DNA of 64,000 bases, from contig AP026540.1 in assembly GCA_026075535.2 (NCBI GenBank), forward strand, positions 6,510,001 through 6,574,000, read 5' to 3'. Source of the stretch: Tricholoma matsutake. Its lineage: Eukaryota > Basidiomycota > Agaricomycetes > Agaricales > Tricholomataceae. This document shows positions 10,047-21,778 of the stretch, one piece after another. Within the stretch, counting starts at the first letter, position 1. Each line of letters begins with the position of its first letter. Made by a program: the position numbers and the translations under genes. Below the pieces are notes generated by a model. It was not told where the DNA came from, made no database searches, and saw only the letters and a list, made by a program, of their open reading frames with translations.

Positions 10047-13000
10047 ATGCCTCGACTTCCAGGCAAGAAAATATTGTGTCTGTCCCCTCTGTGAAATTTT
10101 GGTAAGGCTGGAATTTCATCCCCTCATACACCATTCTCCCAATGCGATGCAGAGCATTCGGATTACATTTAAAGAATTGGGTGATTGCGTTATGCGCTCG
10201 CTTACAATTCTCTTTGGGTTCCCACAAATTATTTGCATCGGTATAGTTTTTCCACTTTATTAAGAACTCCAATTTGTTCCGTCAAAGACGTGAGTCTAGA
10301 ATTTCTTCAACTATGTATTCTGGAGCACCTTTTACTATTATCGGAGGTTGCGGAGTAGTTTGTTGGCCAGGAATAGTGGGCGGGTGGTAAGGGCATAGGC
10401 GGGATACGTTAATCTCGGGATCAATCTTGAATGATTGGGGTAATTTTAGCACTACCACATTAGGTGAGATCACTTTAGAGATCGCATATGGGCCAACTTG
10501 TTTCTCCATAAGTTTCCTCGAAGGTCATGGAATATTCAGGTCCTTGGTACTTAGCCATACCAAGTCACCAACTTTGTACTCTGGAGCGCATGCTCGAGTA
10601 CAATCCGCCTGTCGCATCATGTCATCATGTGCTTTCTTCAATCCCGCCTCTGCTTCCTCTTGTACCTTTTGCATCTTAGATACAAAGTCTTCTACCGACT
10701 GTACTTTGACCTCCCTTCTGGGTTCTACTCCCATGTGAGGATAATTCGCAAAAAGGGTGACATACGAGTAGCCAAATGGAATTTGTTATTGTGGGAAAAT
10801 TCAGCAATTGCCAACCATTCAGGCCAGTCAGTTTGTTGGTAGTTGACAAACATACGTAGGTACTGCTCCAACTCCTGATTCATTCATTCTGTCTGCCCAT
10901 CAGTCTGTGGGTGATATGCCATAGATAATTTAGTTTGAATTCCCAATATGTTGTTTAGTTCTCACATAAATGTGGAAGCAAATTGTGGTCCGCGATCGGA
11001 GATAATGGTATCGGGTAACCCATGTAACCACCATACCTGATTTAGATAGAGGTGCGCCAAGCCCAATAATGAGGTTTCTGTAGTAGTAGGAATAATATGG
11101 ACCTCCTTTGTAAAGCGGTCGCATACTACAAATATTGCATTGTACCCTTGAGCCTCAGGTAATCTGGTAATAAAATCCACAGATATATCTCGCCACAGCG
11201 CTTTAGGTATAGGGTTCAGCATTAATTTTCCTGCAGGTTTCTCTGGAAATTTCTTCCCCCTCATGCACATATCACATCCATCCACATACCCCAACACATA
11301 CTTCAAAATTCCGGGCCACCAATAATTTCTCATTACTAATTCCAACGTCTTCCATCTTCCTGGGTGTCTGGCAATTGGCGTATTGTGATGTAACCAGATG
11401 ATCTCCCTTTGCAAATCCTGATCCTTTGGTACATACACTTTTCCTTGAAACAACACCAACCCTTGTTCCTCAGCCCATTCATCTCCTTTGATATTACCTT
11501 TCTTCTCTCCCTTCAGAGCTTTCATGGCTTCCACTACTTTGTCATCCATTTCCAAACATTGTCTAATTTTAGACAACATTTCTGTTTCTGAGCTATCCAT
11601 TAATAGATGCCCTTGATGCATAGCACAAATGCGAAAGTATTCAGGTTTGAGTAAGGTAACATTTTTATTGTCCTCCTCCACCCCCCTTTTATGATTGATA
11701 CGTCTGGATAATGCATCCGCTTTCCTCATTAAGCTTCCCGCTTTGTGGACCAAGTGAAAGTTGAAACGCGATAGGAATAGTGCCCAATGCACTTGCCAGC
11801 GATTAAGCTTTTTAGCGGACATGAAGTATTGCAGATTTTGATGATCCATCCAGATCTCAATCTGATGCGTACATCCCTCCAAATAATGCCTCCATGCCTC
11901 CAATGCTCGTATTATCCCCAACATCTCTTTGTCATGCACATCATAATTCCTCTCCACATCATTCAACCCTTTTGACAATTATGCACAAGGATGCCATTTG
12001 TCATCTTTGCACAGCATTGATAATACTGCTCCAGTAGCAAAATCGGATGCATCAGATTCCACTTGCAAAGGGCGTGTGAAATCTACTGGGGCTAATATTG
12101 GTCCCTCCACAAACTTCCTCTTCAACTCCTCAAACACTGTCTGCTGCTGCTCTCCCCACCTCCATACTACTCCCTTTCGCGTAAGGTTATGTAAGGGTGC
12201 AGCAATTTTAGAAAAATTGTGCACAAAGCAACGATAATAATTTGCAAGTCCCAAGAAGGCTTGAACCTCCTTGACATGGGTGGGCGCAGGCCAATCTGTG
12301 ATCACCTGTACCTTGATCAGATCCATTTTGATCCCGTCAGGGCCAATCAATAATCCTAGGAACTCAATCTCGCTTGCCCCAAACACACACTTCTCTGGTT
12401 TCAAAAATAGATCATTCTCCGCCAACCTCTGTAACACCTCCTGTACTATCACCTCATGATTCTCTTCATCCTCCGTGAATATCAGAATGTCATCAATAAA
12501 TATTATTACCATGCCTTTGTCTATTATGTCCTTGAAAATGTTGTTCATCATATTTTGGAAGGTCGGGGGACTATTAGTCATCCCAAAAAACATGACAAAT
12601 GGCTCGAAGGATCCTCGACGTGTGGCAAATGCAGCCTTCTACTCATCTCCTTTCTTTATTCGTACATTGTTGTATCCCCATCATAAATCCAATTTTGTAA
12701 AGACCTTGGCTTTTCCCACCTTGTCAATTATTTCTGAAATCAATGGCAGGGGGTACGTGTTCTTCACTGTCCACTCATTCAAATACCTATAATCTGTACA
12801 CATCCTCTTCCTTTGGTCTTTCTTTGGCACAAAGAATATTGGTGACATCTGCAGTGATTTCAAAGGTCGTATGTATCCTTTGCGCAATTGCTCCTTCAGG
12901 AATGCATCCACTTCTTCTTGTTAACGGATATACCTTTGACTTCTTCGGCATAAACCCTGGCTTCATCTCAATCACATGATCCCATGGCTTCCACACTGGC

Positions 13001-13713
13001 ATTTGCTCAGACTCCTTCTTCTGGAATACTGACAGATATTCATGATACACTTTTGGCACCCACTCCTCCACTGGCTTCTCCACCTTCACAATATTCTTGT
13101 CCCACAACTGTCCTCCACGAATTGTTCTAAAGGTTTGCTTCTGCTCTTCTTTCTCGATCATGATCGGAACTTACCCATTTGGCATTTCCTCATCCTCTAC
13201 TTCCTCCATCATAACAGAATACTTTCTCAGACGTTCTTTCTCTTTCTTTTTCCTTTTTTCCTTCTTCATCTTCCTCCCATACACATTACATTCCTTAGGA
13301 CAACGAGTCATTTGTACTTTCCCAGTTTTCCAATCAATTTCGGGATTATGCTTCTGTAACCATGGACATCCTATTATTAGATTGGTTTTCCCAAGATTGC
13401 ACACTTTGAATATGGCTTGCTCCTGATGCTCCTGATACTTTAGTACCATAGTCACCTCCTCCTTGATAGTTCCTCCACAATTGACTGTTCTGTCAATATT
13501 GTACACCATTATAGGTTGTGCCAGCTTGCGTGTGTTAATACCATTTCTGGTAATTAAGGATCGATTAATAAATAATCCTGTAGCACCACTATCAAGCAAC
13601 GCTTCCACATCAATAGCTGCATGCGTGTCCACTGTCTTCAATCCCACAGTCAAGGTGATTTCTGGTTCTATTCATGCAGAGCAAATAAAGAATTTAGGGG
13701 TTTTCAGAAATAG
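10045..13713 (-). pseudogene. Chromovirus pol (protease, RT, RNase H, integrase, chromodomain), broken
   Basis: Pieces in order on the minus strand: protease with ALLDSGATGLFINRSLI (13653-13171), RT start with [20 protein letters not shown] and FTKLDL (12911-12681), RT core with FFGMTNSPPTFQNMMN and FIDDILIFT (12593-11979; the IDD pair is present), RNase H plus integrase with the HHNTPIARHPG zinc region (11978-10962), an integrase tail, and a chromodomain ending near 10045 (EYIVEEILDS, then FLIKWKNYTD). Stops interrupt it at 13672, 12681, 11979 and 10525, and further stops lie in the integrase. A deletion near 12925 replaces the segment that reads SPMEQEEVD in copy 2. Copy 2 keeps a 692-codon open frame over the same RT-integrase region. 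Confidence 0.85.
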
Positions 13714-13988
13714 TGCTCGGCAATTTTCTTGGTCATGTGATTCGTAACAGTTGTACTCCTCCTCGATCTCCTTTTCTGATTTACTCTGGGTTTCCTCGGA
13801 TACTAATACATTGTAACGATTCTGGGTCACCAATGGGGAAACCTTCACTGGGACTCTTCCACAAAATTCTTCTGCTTGCCTTCCTCTGGCTTCACTTCCT
13901 CGATTGTAGCTTCCCTAATCTTTCTTTTCTGCCTACAATTCCTAGAAATGTGTCCTAACTGCCCACAGTTAAAACATTTAAGTGGGGC

Positions 13989-14942
13989 TCATTTCCCTGC
14001 TTGATCAACCTCCATTGCCTCTGCTGGTGCTGCTGACTCCATAACTATAGGTGTCACTGCCATGGCTGGTGGCTGTGCCCTTGGCGCTTGCACCTGAGGC
14101 ACCTTTCCTTTCTCGGACTTTCCTCCTGATGACTTTCCAAATTTACTACTTCCATACATCAACTTTGACTCTGCCTGTTCCTGCCAATATTGCTGGTCAA
14201 GGCACATTGCCCAATTATACCACTCATCCAACTTCTCTGGCATAGAAGGTAGTTGGTAGATAGACTTGAATAAGGAGGGATTTAATCCTGCTTTCAAAAA
14301 CTCTACCAACGTGGCTTCTCCCATGTCCATTTGCGAAGCTTCTGCTTTGAACTGCAAAATAGATTCATCCGCCGTTAAGGAACCTTGGTGCATGGTCTTT
14401 AATTTAGCATTGGCTGTCACCTTTGGATTAGGGTCTCCAAACTGTGCCTCCAATCTCTCCAGAAATTCCTTGAAGGTTGCAAATGGTTTATTTCCCGCAG
14501 CAATTTGATTAATAGCCTTGTTTCTCCAGAACTGTGCTTTCCCCCCCTGAATGTATGAGAGAGCAAACATAATCCTAGACTTGGCTGTACGAAACTCTGG
14601 CTTCCTCCCATGGATGTACAATACTATAGAGCTGATGAAGGATTTTGTATTCTCCATGGTACCGTCAAAGATTTGAGGGGGCGCATACTTAGGTAAGCAT
14701 GCTTTTCCATTTCCGGATTTCTCTGCTGTCTCATCCTCCTGCGATATCCACTCCACCATCTCCTCCATCTCATCATCTCTTTCTCCTATCGTCTCTGGCT
14801 GTACTTCCGCTTGTCTGGGCTGTGATGCTGCCAATACTGACACTAATTGCAACATTTGCGCTGTGAGCGCATCAATTTTCCCCTCTAGTGCTGGTATGGG
14901 AACAGGATTAGGACTGGGATTAGAAGTTGAAGGTTCGGACAT
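13989..14942 (-). CDS. Chromovirus Gag (capsid) open frame, copy 1
   Basis: A 317-codon frame starting MSEPSTSNPSPN. It has a Pro-rich start, an acidic linker, then a capsid-like core with PPQIFDGTMENTKSFISSI and ALSYIQGGKAQFW, and WYNWAMCLDQQYWQEQ near the end, which is the retrotransposon Gag domain. The frame ends in TGA at 13989-13991, and the same frame continues straight into LKCFNCGQLGHISRNC, a CCHC knuckle. So the stop separates capsid from its zinc knuckle; an Arg codon (CGA) is the likely ancestor. The same TGA is present in copy 2. Gag would form the particle in which reverse transcription takes place. Confidence 0.85.
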   Translation of the reverse strand: MSEPSTSNPSPNPVPIPALEGKIDALTAQMLQLVSVLAASQPRQAEVQPETIGERDDEMEEMVEWISQEDETAEKSGNGKACLPKYAPPQIFDGTMENTKSFISSIVLYIHGRKPEFRTAKSRIMFALSYIQGGKAQFWRNKAINQIAAGNKPFATFKEFLERLEAQFGDPNPKVTANAKLKTMHQGSLTADESILQFKAEASQMDMGEATLVEFLKAGLNPSLFKSIYQLPSMPEKLDEWYNWAMCLDQQYWQEQAESKLMYGSSKFGKSSGGKSEKGKVPQVQAPRAQPPAMAVTPIVMESAAPAEAMEVDQAGK

Positions 14943-15416
14943 AATTGTAGAATCTGTGATAAGTCACTTCTTCAACAAATTCAAAATTTTTTCTTCGAGA
15001 CCTCTCCAAATGTTTACAGGTCACATGATAAGGTTCATTGAGGTTCGTCAATTGTTCGTCGTTCGTCAGGCGCCTATTTTGACACTTCAGATCAACAACC
15101 CTTCCAACAGTGCCTGATCTCGGACATATCGCTGAATTTGGCTTGTAACTAAGATAGTTGTCTGAATAGAGTAATGTAAATTGTAACTAAACCAGATCCG
15201 ATTGGTTGTCTGGTTGCAGCTGTCCTAATGATGAGCGCTGCCTCTCAATCACTGGCAGTTGCAATGTAAGGCAAGGCCTGGTGTCAGCTTACAAAAGAAA
15301 AGATAGATTACGTATATACAAGTACTTCCGGCTTGTGCTGAAAGGGTGAGTAATTGGATGTGGTGCAGTGAAACAATGACGTATGCACAAGTAAGAGAAG
15401 GAGCACTGATATGGGA

Positions 15417-15427
15417 AGTTGTGTTCT
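15417..15427 (-). promoter_or_regulatory. Predicted self-priming site (PBS) of chromovirus copy 1
   Basis: Sense strand AGAACACAACT lies two bases after the 5' LTR. It is the exact complement of AGTTGTGTTCT, found in the LTR at 15614-15604, with a TATATAAA box 34 bases upstream of that segment. This is the arrangement of Tf1/sushi elements, where the 5' end of the RNA folds back as primer. No tRNA-type TGG start is seen. Copy 2 has the same site at 63570-63580. Confidence 0.7.
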
Positions 15428-15429
15428 TC

Positions 15430-15830
15430 TGTTAGGGTGACACCCACTATCTGCTAGCTAAGACCATGCGGGTTCTCTCTACAAGAAGGGGGCAGGATCC
15501 GCGCGCATGATGGGGGAATTGATCATTTTGATGCAAGGGGTTATTAATAGGTGAGTTCGTTGACAAGGCCTTTCACACCGAAAACATAGGTGGAATACCT
15601 AAGAGAACACAACTAGGGTCCCCTAGGCATATATTTAGGGTTTATATACTATGTTACACATATTGTACATTGTTGTTACCGACACACTCATACATGCACG
15701 TACATTTTGATGCATGCGAAATAAAATTCTCATGCTATCAAAGTGTAGCATAATTTGGCATCATGTAGCGTAATTCGACATAATAAAATAAAAATGAAAT
15801 TTTATTAGGTAATGGGGTGGTTTCCTAACA
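15430..15830 (-). repeat. 5' LTR of chromovirus copy 1, with promoter
   Basis: 401 bp with TG...CA ends. On the sense (minus) strand it has TATATAAA at 15648-15641 and a predicted transcript start at 15614, 34 bases downstream. It is followed by the ATGAC target duplication on the plus-strand side. Confidence 0.9.
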
Positions 15831-16367
15831 ATGACATGGATCACCAAGAACATCTGAGGGATACACAATCTATGGACTTACATGATCGATTCTTTCAGGA
15901 TTGAGGGAGAAGGTAATGTGTTGTGGTACCACAAGTATGGGAAAGACATGCCAGTGAACCAGGTTAAACTTCTGTCCCTGTGGGATGAACTGGGTATCCT
16001 GCATGAACCACATAAACAACTCTTTGACAGGAAACTCACGATTATTGGCATTGAGGTCAACACCAACAGTTTGACCCTCACTCCCCCCAAGCAGGCACTC
16101 GATGACCTCCTGCAGGAACTCCAAGAGTTCTCATCGTGGTCAATACAAAAGTGAACTTTGCATCGCTGGCAGTGACTGGCAGGATGGATGAACTGGTGTT
16201 TCAACGTTTTCCCAATGATTCGACCTGCTCTCAACAACGTGTACCCAAAATTTGCAGGAAACCAGAAACCTCTAGTGAAAGTTTGGGTCAACAACACAGT
16301 CTGGCAAGATCTCACTTGGGCAATAGGACACCTATGAGCATCCCTGGGAGTCAGACTTTTATACTCT

Positions 16368-16847
16368 GTGAGTTGGGATGAAGAAGATGCAGACGAGACA
16401 GTCTTCTGTGATGGATGCATGGAGGGCATGGCTTTCTGGTACCCCAAATGTCAGCAAGGGTTCTACTCACCAGTACCACCTGGAGCAATGTGTGATGTTA
16501 TTCTCTACTATGAGGCTTTAGCCATCACCAGTGCAATAGACAATTTACATGCGAGGGGTGCCAAATACTCCAAAATAATCATCTTCACTGACAGCATGAA
16601 CACCATGGACATCTTCAGTTCCCTCCATTGTCAACCTGAGTTCAACCCCCTGCTACGACACTGTGTTGATGTTTTCCTCAGCAACAACTTGGATACATGT
16701 GTGCTGCACATCCCAGGAGAAAGGAATGAAGTGGCAGATGGCATTTCTTGGCATGATTTTGACAAAGCAAGCAGACTAGTACCTGGGATACACATCTCAG
16801 CTTTTAAACCCCCACACTTCAATACATTGGGGGCAATGAAAAAATAA
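16368..16847 (+). pseudogene. DIRS-like RNase H domain
   Basis: This 159-codon open frame is part of the DIRS-like polyprotein. It reads VFCDGCMEGMAFWYP near the start (first catalytic Asp), a YEALAITSAI block (Glu), IIFTDSMNTMDIFSSL (Asp) and an HIPGERNEVADGISW end, where ADG stands in place of the usual ADALSR (fourth Asp). So the four acidic positions of RNase H seem retained although neighbouring parts are broken. It would remove the RNA strand from the RNA-DNA hybrid during replication of the element. Confidence 0.65.
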
Positions 16848-16878
16848 TTACCTCACATGTCTGTGCCTGGCAACCTGT

Positions 16879-17450
16879 ATGAGAGCCGTGGTCATGGGAA
16901 CAACTTGTCTGGGAACATGTAATAGCTCTTGGACAAGCAATCAATGTCAGCACATGAAAAACTATGGATCTGCTCTCAACTCTTACCTATCATTCATGTG
17001 CATGCATAATATGCCGGTAGAACCCACCACCGACACCCTCAGCCTCTATACTGTTTACATGTGCCACCATATCAAACCAGACTCAGTGGACACTTACCTT
17101 TCAGGAATTTGCCACCAACTTGAACCTTACTTTCCTCACATTCAGGAAATCAGAAATCAAGACTTGTTCACTGAATGCTAGAAGGTTGCAAGCATCTATG
17201 GGGAACTCCCACAGTGAGAAAGCGGGCCTTCACAATCACCGATCTCAACACTGTCATCAACCGCTACAACAACCCAACACACGATGAGCTCTTGTTCTGC
17301 ACCCAGCTGTGTGTAGGATTTTTCGCTCTGATGCATTTGGGTGAACTCATGTGGCCAGATGATACTGATCTATGGGATCCCCAGAAACTCACAAAATGCA
17401 ACTCAGTCATTCTCGATGCGACGTCCTTTCATTTTTTTGAACCATCATGA
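16879..17450 (+). pseudogene. DIRS-like tyrosine recombinase, N-terminal and partial core
   Basis: Two frames (16879-17181 and 17175-17450) carry a recognisable recombinase: NYGSALNSYLSFMCMHNMP, then VYMCHHIKPDSVDTYLSGIC, the core-binding helices, and after the frameshift GCKHLWGTPTVRKRAF and LFCTQLCVGFFALMHLGELMW, the start of the catalytic domain where the first Arg of the R..H-R-Y set would lie; here the position reads MHLGEL rather than MRLGEL. The rest of the catalytic domain is missing. The enzyme would have inserted a circular DNA copy of the element without making a target duplication. Confidence 0.65.
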
Positions 17451-17679
17451 TGAGACCCTGGACAATTGAGGCCACATGGGCAAGATCAGATGGCTGAGTA
17501 AATGAAGTGTTCGACGTTGATGTTGATGTTGAATGGGAGCATGGGAGAGTCGCACTACGATTGATGGGATTGAAGGTTGACATTGCCAGGGGATGCATGG
17601 CTGTTGCTACGCCATCATACTGAGGGCTGGTTAACTGTATTCAAAAGAGTAGGAATAAAGCACACACGATAGCCCTTGC

Positions 17680-18563
17680 CTATTCCTTCATCATGAAAGG
17701 TGTCAAGGGAAATGAATCACCCATACCACCAGGTGTCTTATCAATGTATGTATAGCCACTGTCATGATCATTTTCATAGTTGACCTCAAGGAGTCTGCAG
17801 CATTGGGCAAGCTCGAGATCCACCTTTGAGAGGCTGTTCTCCTGAGATGATGCATGCATATAGTCAGTGTTGTGATATTCTTGGCTAAAGGGTATCACAT
17901 ACCACATCGTTGTCATCATCCTCATTCTCACTACTCTCTGGACTCTCCCTGCCCCGAGACTTTTTCTAGACCACAATGATTGAGCAGCATTTTTTAAGGA
18001 GAAAACAACACAATTTACCTGGCCATACTTGTGAATCTGTGTGAGCTCAATGGTGAGATTGAGGGGTTTGTTGGGTTTTGTCTCCAGTATACCCTTTACA
18101 ACATCTTTGTATTTGTCATAGTCCTCAATGTCACAGACCTTGCCAACTCTAAACAATACCAATCAGTGTGAGCGCGCAGATGTAGGACCTATCCATCTTC
18201 TATACTTCGCAGGAGGGACCTGGATCTTGAAAGTGAAAATATGGTTTGCAGTAGCTTGGTATTTTTATATATGATGTATCTCAAGAATGTGTTCAAAAGC
18301 TCAACATAGTTCGCCTCTGAGAGCTCAAACTTGTGTGTAAATTGCTTGTTCTTCATGAGCTTTTTGGTCGAGGCCTTCTTGTTCTTCTTGTTAGCAGTGA
18401 CAGTTTCAGTGACAACAAGCTTAGCATTTATCAGAGCAGATTGGACTACAGGTGCAACATCTGAGTGGGGTGGAGAGGACATGGCGGGCACTGTCAAATG
18501 TATGTAGTGTTGAATCGAGCAACAACTGTAAAGTCCAAATTTCCACCTAACATGACCACACAA
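17680..18563 (-). pseudogene. Fragment of a multicopy basidiomycete protein of unknown function
   Basis: Two frames (18563-18189 and 18162-17680) look like parts of one gene. The first has MSSPPHSDVAP, a Lys-rich stretch and then KQFTHKFELSEANYVELLNTF. After the frame change come IQVPPAKY and DIEDYDKYKDVVKGIL, then KPNKPLNLTIELTQIHKYGQ. I recall proteins of this style as frequent in agaricomycete genomes next to mobile elements, but I cannot name a domain. Intron positions could not be fixed, and the C-terminal part is of unclear reality. It lies between the DIRS-like remains and the Tc1/mariner-like element. Confidence 0.4.
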
Positions 18564-18646
18564 GTTTTTTTATTTTCCAGTTTTCCATATACATGTGAAA
18601 AGTGCTGTAATGCTAGTTCAAAGTAAACCTAGTATTGTGCTGCCTA

Positions 18647-18684
18647 AGATAGACAAAGCCAGGAACCCATACCCTTATGTAAGC
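18647..18684. repeat. Left terminal inverted repeat of the Tc1/mariner-like element
   Basis: Exact reverse complement of 23808-23845 over 38 bases. Confidence 0.92.
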
Positions 18685-21600
18685 AGAAACAATGGTGACA
18701 ACCACTTACAACCATGACTACTAAAGATTATTCTGACTTCTGGGAATGGTGTATTACATGTTAAGGATGAAGTGCTAGAAGTCAGAATCCTTAAATTCCA
18801 CTTATATCTTATGTAGTAATGACTTTTTTCTTTCAAAATTTTTTCACTCCCAAAAGTGTTTTTACATTGAACTGAATGTTTTTGTGAGACCGAACAATTT
18901 TTGGATGGCAGATTTGGTGGATGACTAATCATATCACATGACATACACCAGGAAAGAAAGAGAGGAAGAAAAAAACATATTGCGAGGGAAATGCCTAAGA
19001 AAACCAGTGCAAATCGAGCTCGAGCTGAAAACTTTCATAAATGGAAGGCCCTGGGCACCAAAGTGACAGTCGAGGAGGATGAGTCTGTAAACTCACATGC
19101 CCATCCAAGTGGTCCTGACACATCCTCATGCCAACATGATGATGATCTGGAGCTTCTTGACATCATCGGTGCTCTGAGAGGGGCCATGATGATTGATGAT
19201 GATGATGACATTTCTGAATCAGAATCAGACAGTGACAGTGATGAAGAGATTGATGAAATTCAAGAAATTACCGCATTGGAACACTTTACATCCACACTGC
19301 AGAAGGCACACCTAAAACATATGTGGGAACTCATTTAGGACAAAACAGCAGTGTCAACAGAGAGGCTGTGAACTTGCTGCTAAAGGTTTTCGCTCTGTGA
19401 AGGACTGGCTTCTTCAAATACCGCCATCTTCTTCACGTGAAACCACAGCATGTGGCAGTCCACAATCAGATTTCTGCGAGGAATCTGAGGAGTCAGCATC
19501 TGAGGATGAAATCCAGCCAATCAGAATGGCACAATCAAAGAAATTCATCACACTGGTGATTGCAGACCCAGAAGAATCTGAGGCTGGCTCTGAGTTAGGA
19601 TCTGGAACAATAGTTGGGTCAACTATTTCAGTATCCAAAGGCATTGAAAACCATGAGACAACAGAAGAAAGAGAGCAGTCACAATGCCAGCAGGTTGTAG
19701 CCCAGATGCTGAAGGACCTGTGGGATGAGAAAACTCTGCATGATGGGACCGAGGAGACTTCAACAGATTGTGCACTGAACCAGCTGAATTTCAAGATTTT
19801 TCCTGCCCTCCACCAAGCTCAAGCAAAGCTAACAGTGAAAAGCAAAGACAAGAAAATTGATGTCTTTCTCCATGCTCGGATAGCTGCCATGGTTGGGACA
19901 CTAAACCTGTATCTTGATCTCACACTATCATATTCTTGGAAACAATCTTCATTGGTTGTATCAAAGTCCCAAGGCCATGGGACGTACCATGCACAAAGCA
20001 TTCGGCAGTTGATCCACAGATTTATAAACCACGGAAAACTTCCTCTACATTGCTACAAAGGTACACACTCAAGCATTCTTGAGGATGAAGATATCGCCAT
20101 GGAGATCCAGCTCAAGTTAGCCACGTGTGCAAAGAACAAATTCATCAAAGCATTGGATGTCGTTGAAATAGTGGCCAGTCCAGAAATACAGGAGCGCCTG
20201 GCAGCAGCTGGCATTCAGAAGTGGAAAATCTCTGAGCAAAGTGGGCAACAGTGGCTAAAGAAGTTTCAGTGGCATTATTCTCACAAGAAGAATGGAATGT
20301 ATATTGATGGTCATGAGAGAGAAGATGTCGTTGCCTATTGTCAGCAATTTGTGGATTGGTTTCTCACCTGCTATGCACCTCGGATGTATACCTGGGACAA
20401 TGAGGGAGTTGAAACAAAACCAATTGGATTTAATCTGCCAGGAATCAATGGTTGTTTCCAGATTATTCCTGTGACACATGATGAATCAACATTTTATGCA
20501 AATGATGAAAGGAAGACACAGTAGATTCACAAGAGTCAGAAAGCCGCTCCAGAGAGGAAGGGAGAGGGAGCATTGATTATGATCTCTGATTTCTTGACTT
20601 CCAAGTGGGGATGCTTGACAAGTGCAGATGGAACAGAGTGCGTTATCTTATCATTTGATCAGATCATTATTCCTCAGATGTGTATCGACAGAGAAGCTCG
20701 TATTGTATTCAAGGCTGGAAAGAACCGGGATGGTTATTTTGATGCCAACGACCTCCTGGCACAGGTTGATAAAGCTATTGACATCTTTGAAGACAGGACC
20801 CATGGATTTGTGACAGGTCTTTTTTTGTTTGACAATGCACCAAGCCATCAAAAGCATGCAGCCAATGCGCTTTCTGCCTGAAAGATGCCCAAAAATACAA
20901 ATAATGGATGGACACACCATAAAGGTGGCCCTCGCATGCGACTGACTACTCTTGCTAATGGAGATGCACAGGAATTTTACTTTGCAGATGACCATCCACA
21001 ATATCCAGGATTTTTTCAAAGGAATGGAACAAATTATTAGAGAGTGGGGACTCTGGCCCAAATCTGGTAATCTTCTTGCTCAGTGTGAAGGGTTTAAATG
21101 CGAAGCTGGCAGAACAGATTGTTGCTGCCGCCATCTTTTATTTAATCAGCCCAGTTTTGTCAACCAGAGGTCTCAGCTGGAAGAGCTGGTGACTTCGCAT
21201 GGTCACATCTGTGATTTTTACCCCAAATATCACTGTGAACTAAACTTCATTGAACAGTACTGGGGGGCTGTGAAGTTTTGCTACCAAGGTTTTGGAACCC
21301 ATCCAGCAAATGAACATGAAATGGAGAAGCGCATCCTTCAATGCCTTGACAACATCCCCTTGCTTCAAATCCGACGGTTCGTGATTAATTCTAACACATT
21401 AGAGTATGCTAATTTTAAATACAGATATGCCAACCGATTGGCACAATTTATAGATGCATACTCAAAAGGATCAACTGGTGCTGATGCCATTTGGGGTAAA
21501 CTTTGCACTCCCCCCCATATTCCTATTGGAGTCCTAGGAGTCCGAGTTTTCCGATAAGAGTCCAATCGGAATCCGATAGGAGTCCTACTAGTCCGACACT

Positions 21601-21778
21601 AGTCCTAGGAGTCTGATAGGAATCTGATCGGAATGTATCTTGATGACCATGTACTTTTATTTCCAAGAAATTCCTAGTAAATTCCGAGTAAAGTCCTATG
21701 CAATTCCAACAGGTAGTAGTCAGAATACCACACCATTTCGGAAGACTTAACTTGATGAAAGTGCTTACAAAATAAATG

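Larger units (their letters stand above)
9633..15830 (-). mobile_element. Ty3/Gypsy chromovirus, copy 1, complete with both LTRs
   Basis: The element is 6198 bp, bounded by two 401-bp LTRs (9633-10033 and 15430-15830) that begin TGTTAGGG and end CCTAACA. It is flanked on both sides by ATGAC (9628-9632 and 15831-15835), a 5-bp target duplication. Coding order on the minus strand is gag, zinc knuckle, protease, reverse transcriptase, RNase H, integrase and C-terminal chromodomain, which places it among the chromoviruses. Shortly inside the 5' LTR is an 11-base match to the predicted start of the transcript, suggesting Tf1-like self-priming. The coding region has at least five stops and a frame break, so it is inactive. 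A second copy is at 57833-63816. Confidence 0.92.
9010..16154 (+). pseudogene. DIRS-like reverse transcriptase, split by a chromovirus
   Basis: The left part contains SLGMPHEAYKREFLLAQRD-like sequence, then LLPGMHASPIHVVPKPHSEK and NQSAGPYAPN, then a KAYCLLPMHPLWQIK block: the fingers and palm entry of DIRS-type reverse transcriptases. The right part resumes at 15831 with MTWITKN and continues through IDSF and WDELGILHEPHKQLFD to TIIGIEVNTNSLTLTPP. Each side carries at least one stop or frameshift (for example the stop at 9482-9484). The palm segment with the catalytic Asp pair is damaged, with IDSF standing where DDSF is usual. It was presumably inactive before the chromovirus insertion. Confidence 0.65.
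7356..17450 (+). mobile_element. DIRS-like tyrosine-recombinase retrotransposon, decayed and interrupted
   Basis: Fragments of one element occur in the expected order on the plus strand: Gag-like region with a zinc-binding tail (7356-8795), reverse transcriptase (about 9010-9632 and 15831-16154), RNase H (16368-16847) and tyrosine recombinase (16879-17450). That order, with a recombinase in place of a DDE integrase, defines the DIRS group. A chromovirus at 9633-15830 splits the reverse transcriptase; removing it and one ATGAC copy restores the reading frame across the junction. Multiple stops and frameshifts show it is inactive. The recombinase loses homology near 17450, so the right end is missing. 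I could not find the split or inverted terminal repeats that DIRS elements carry, so both boundaries are approximate. Confidence 0.75.

Noticed and set aside
15417..15427. tRNA primer-binding site next to the 5' LTR
   Set aside because: No TGG-type start complementary to a tRNA 3' end; the self-complementary 11-mer fits better.
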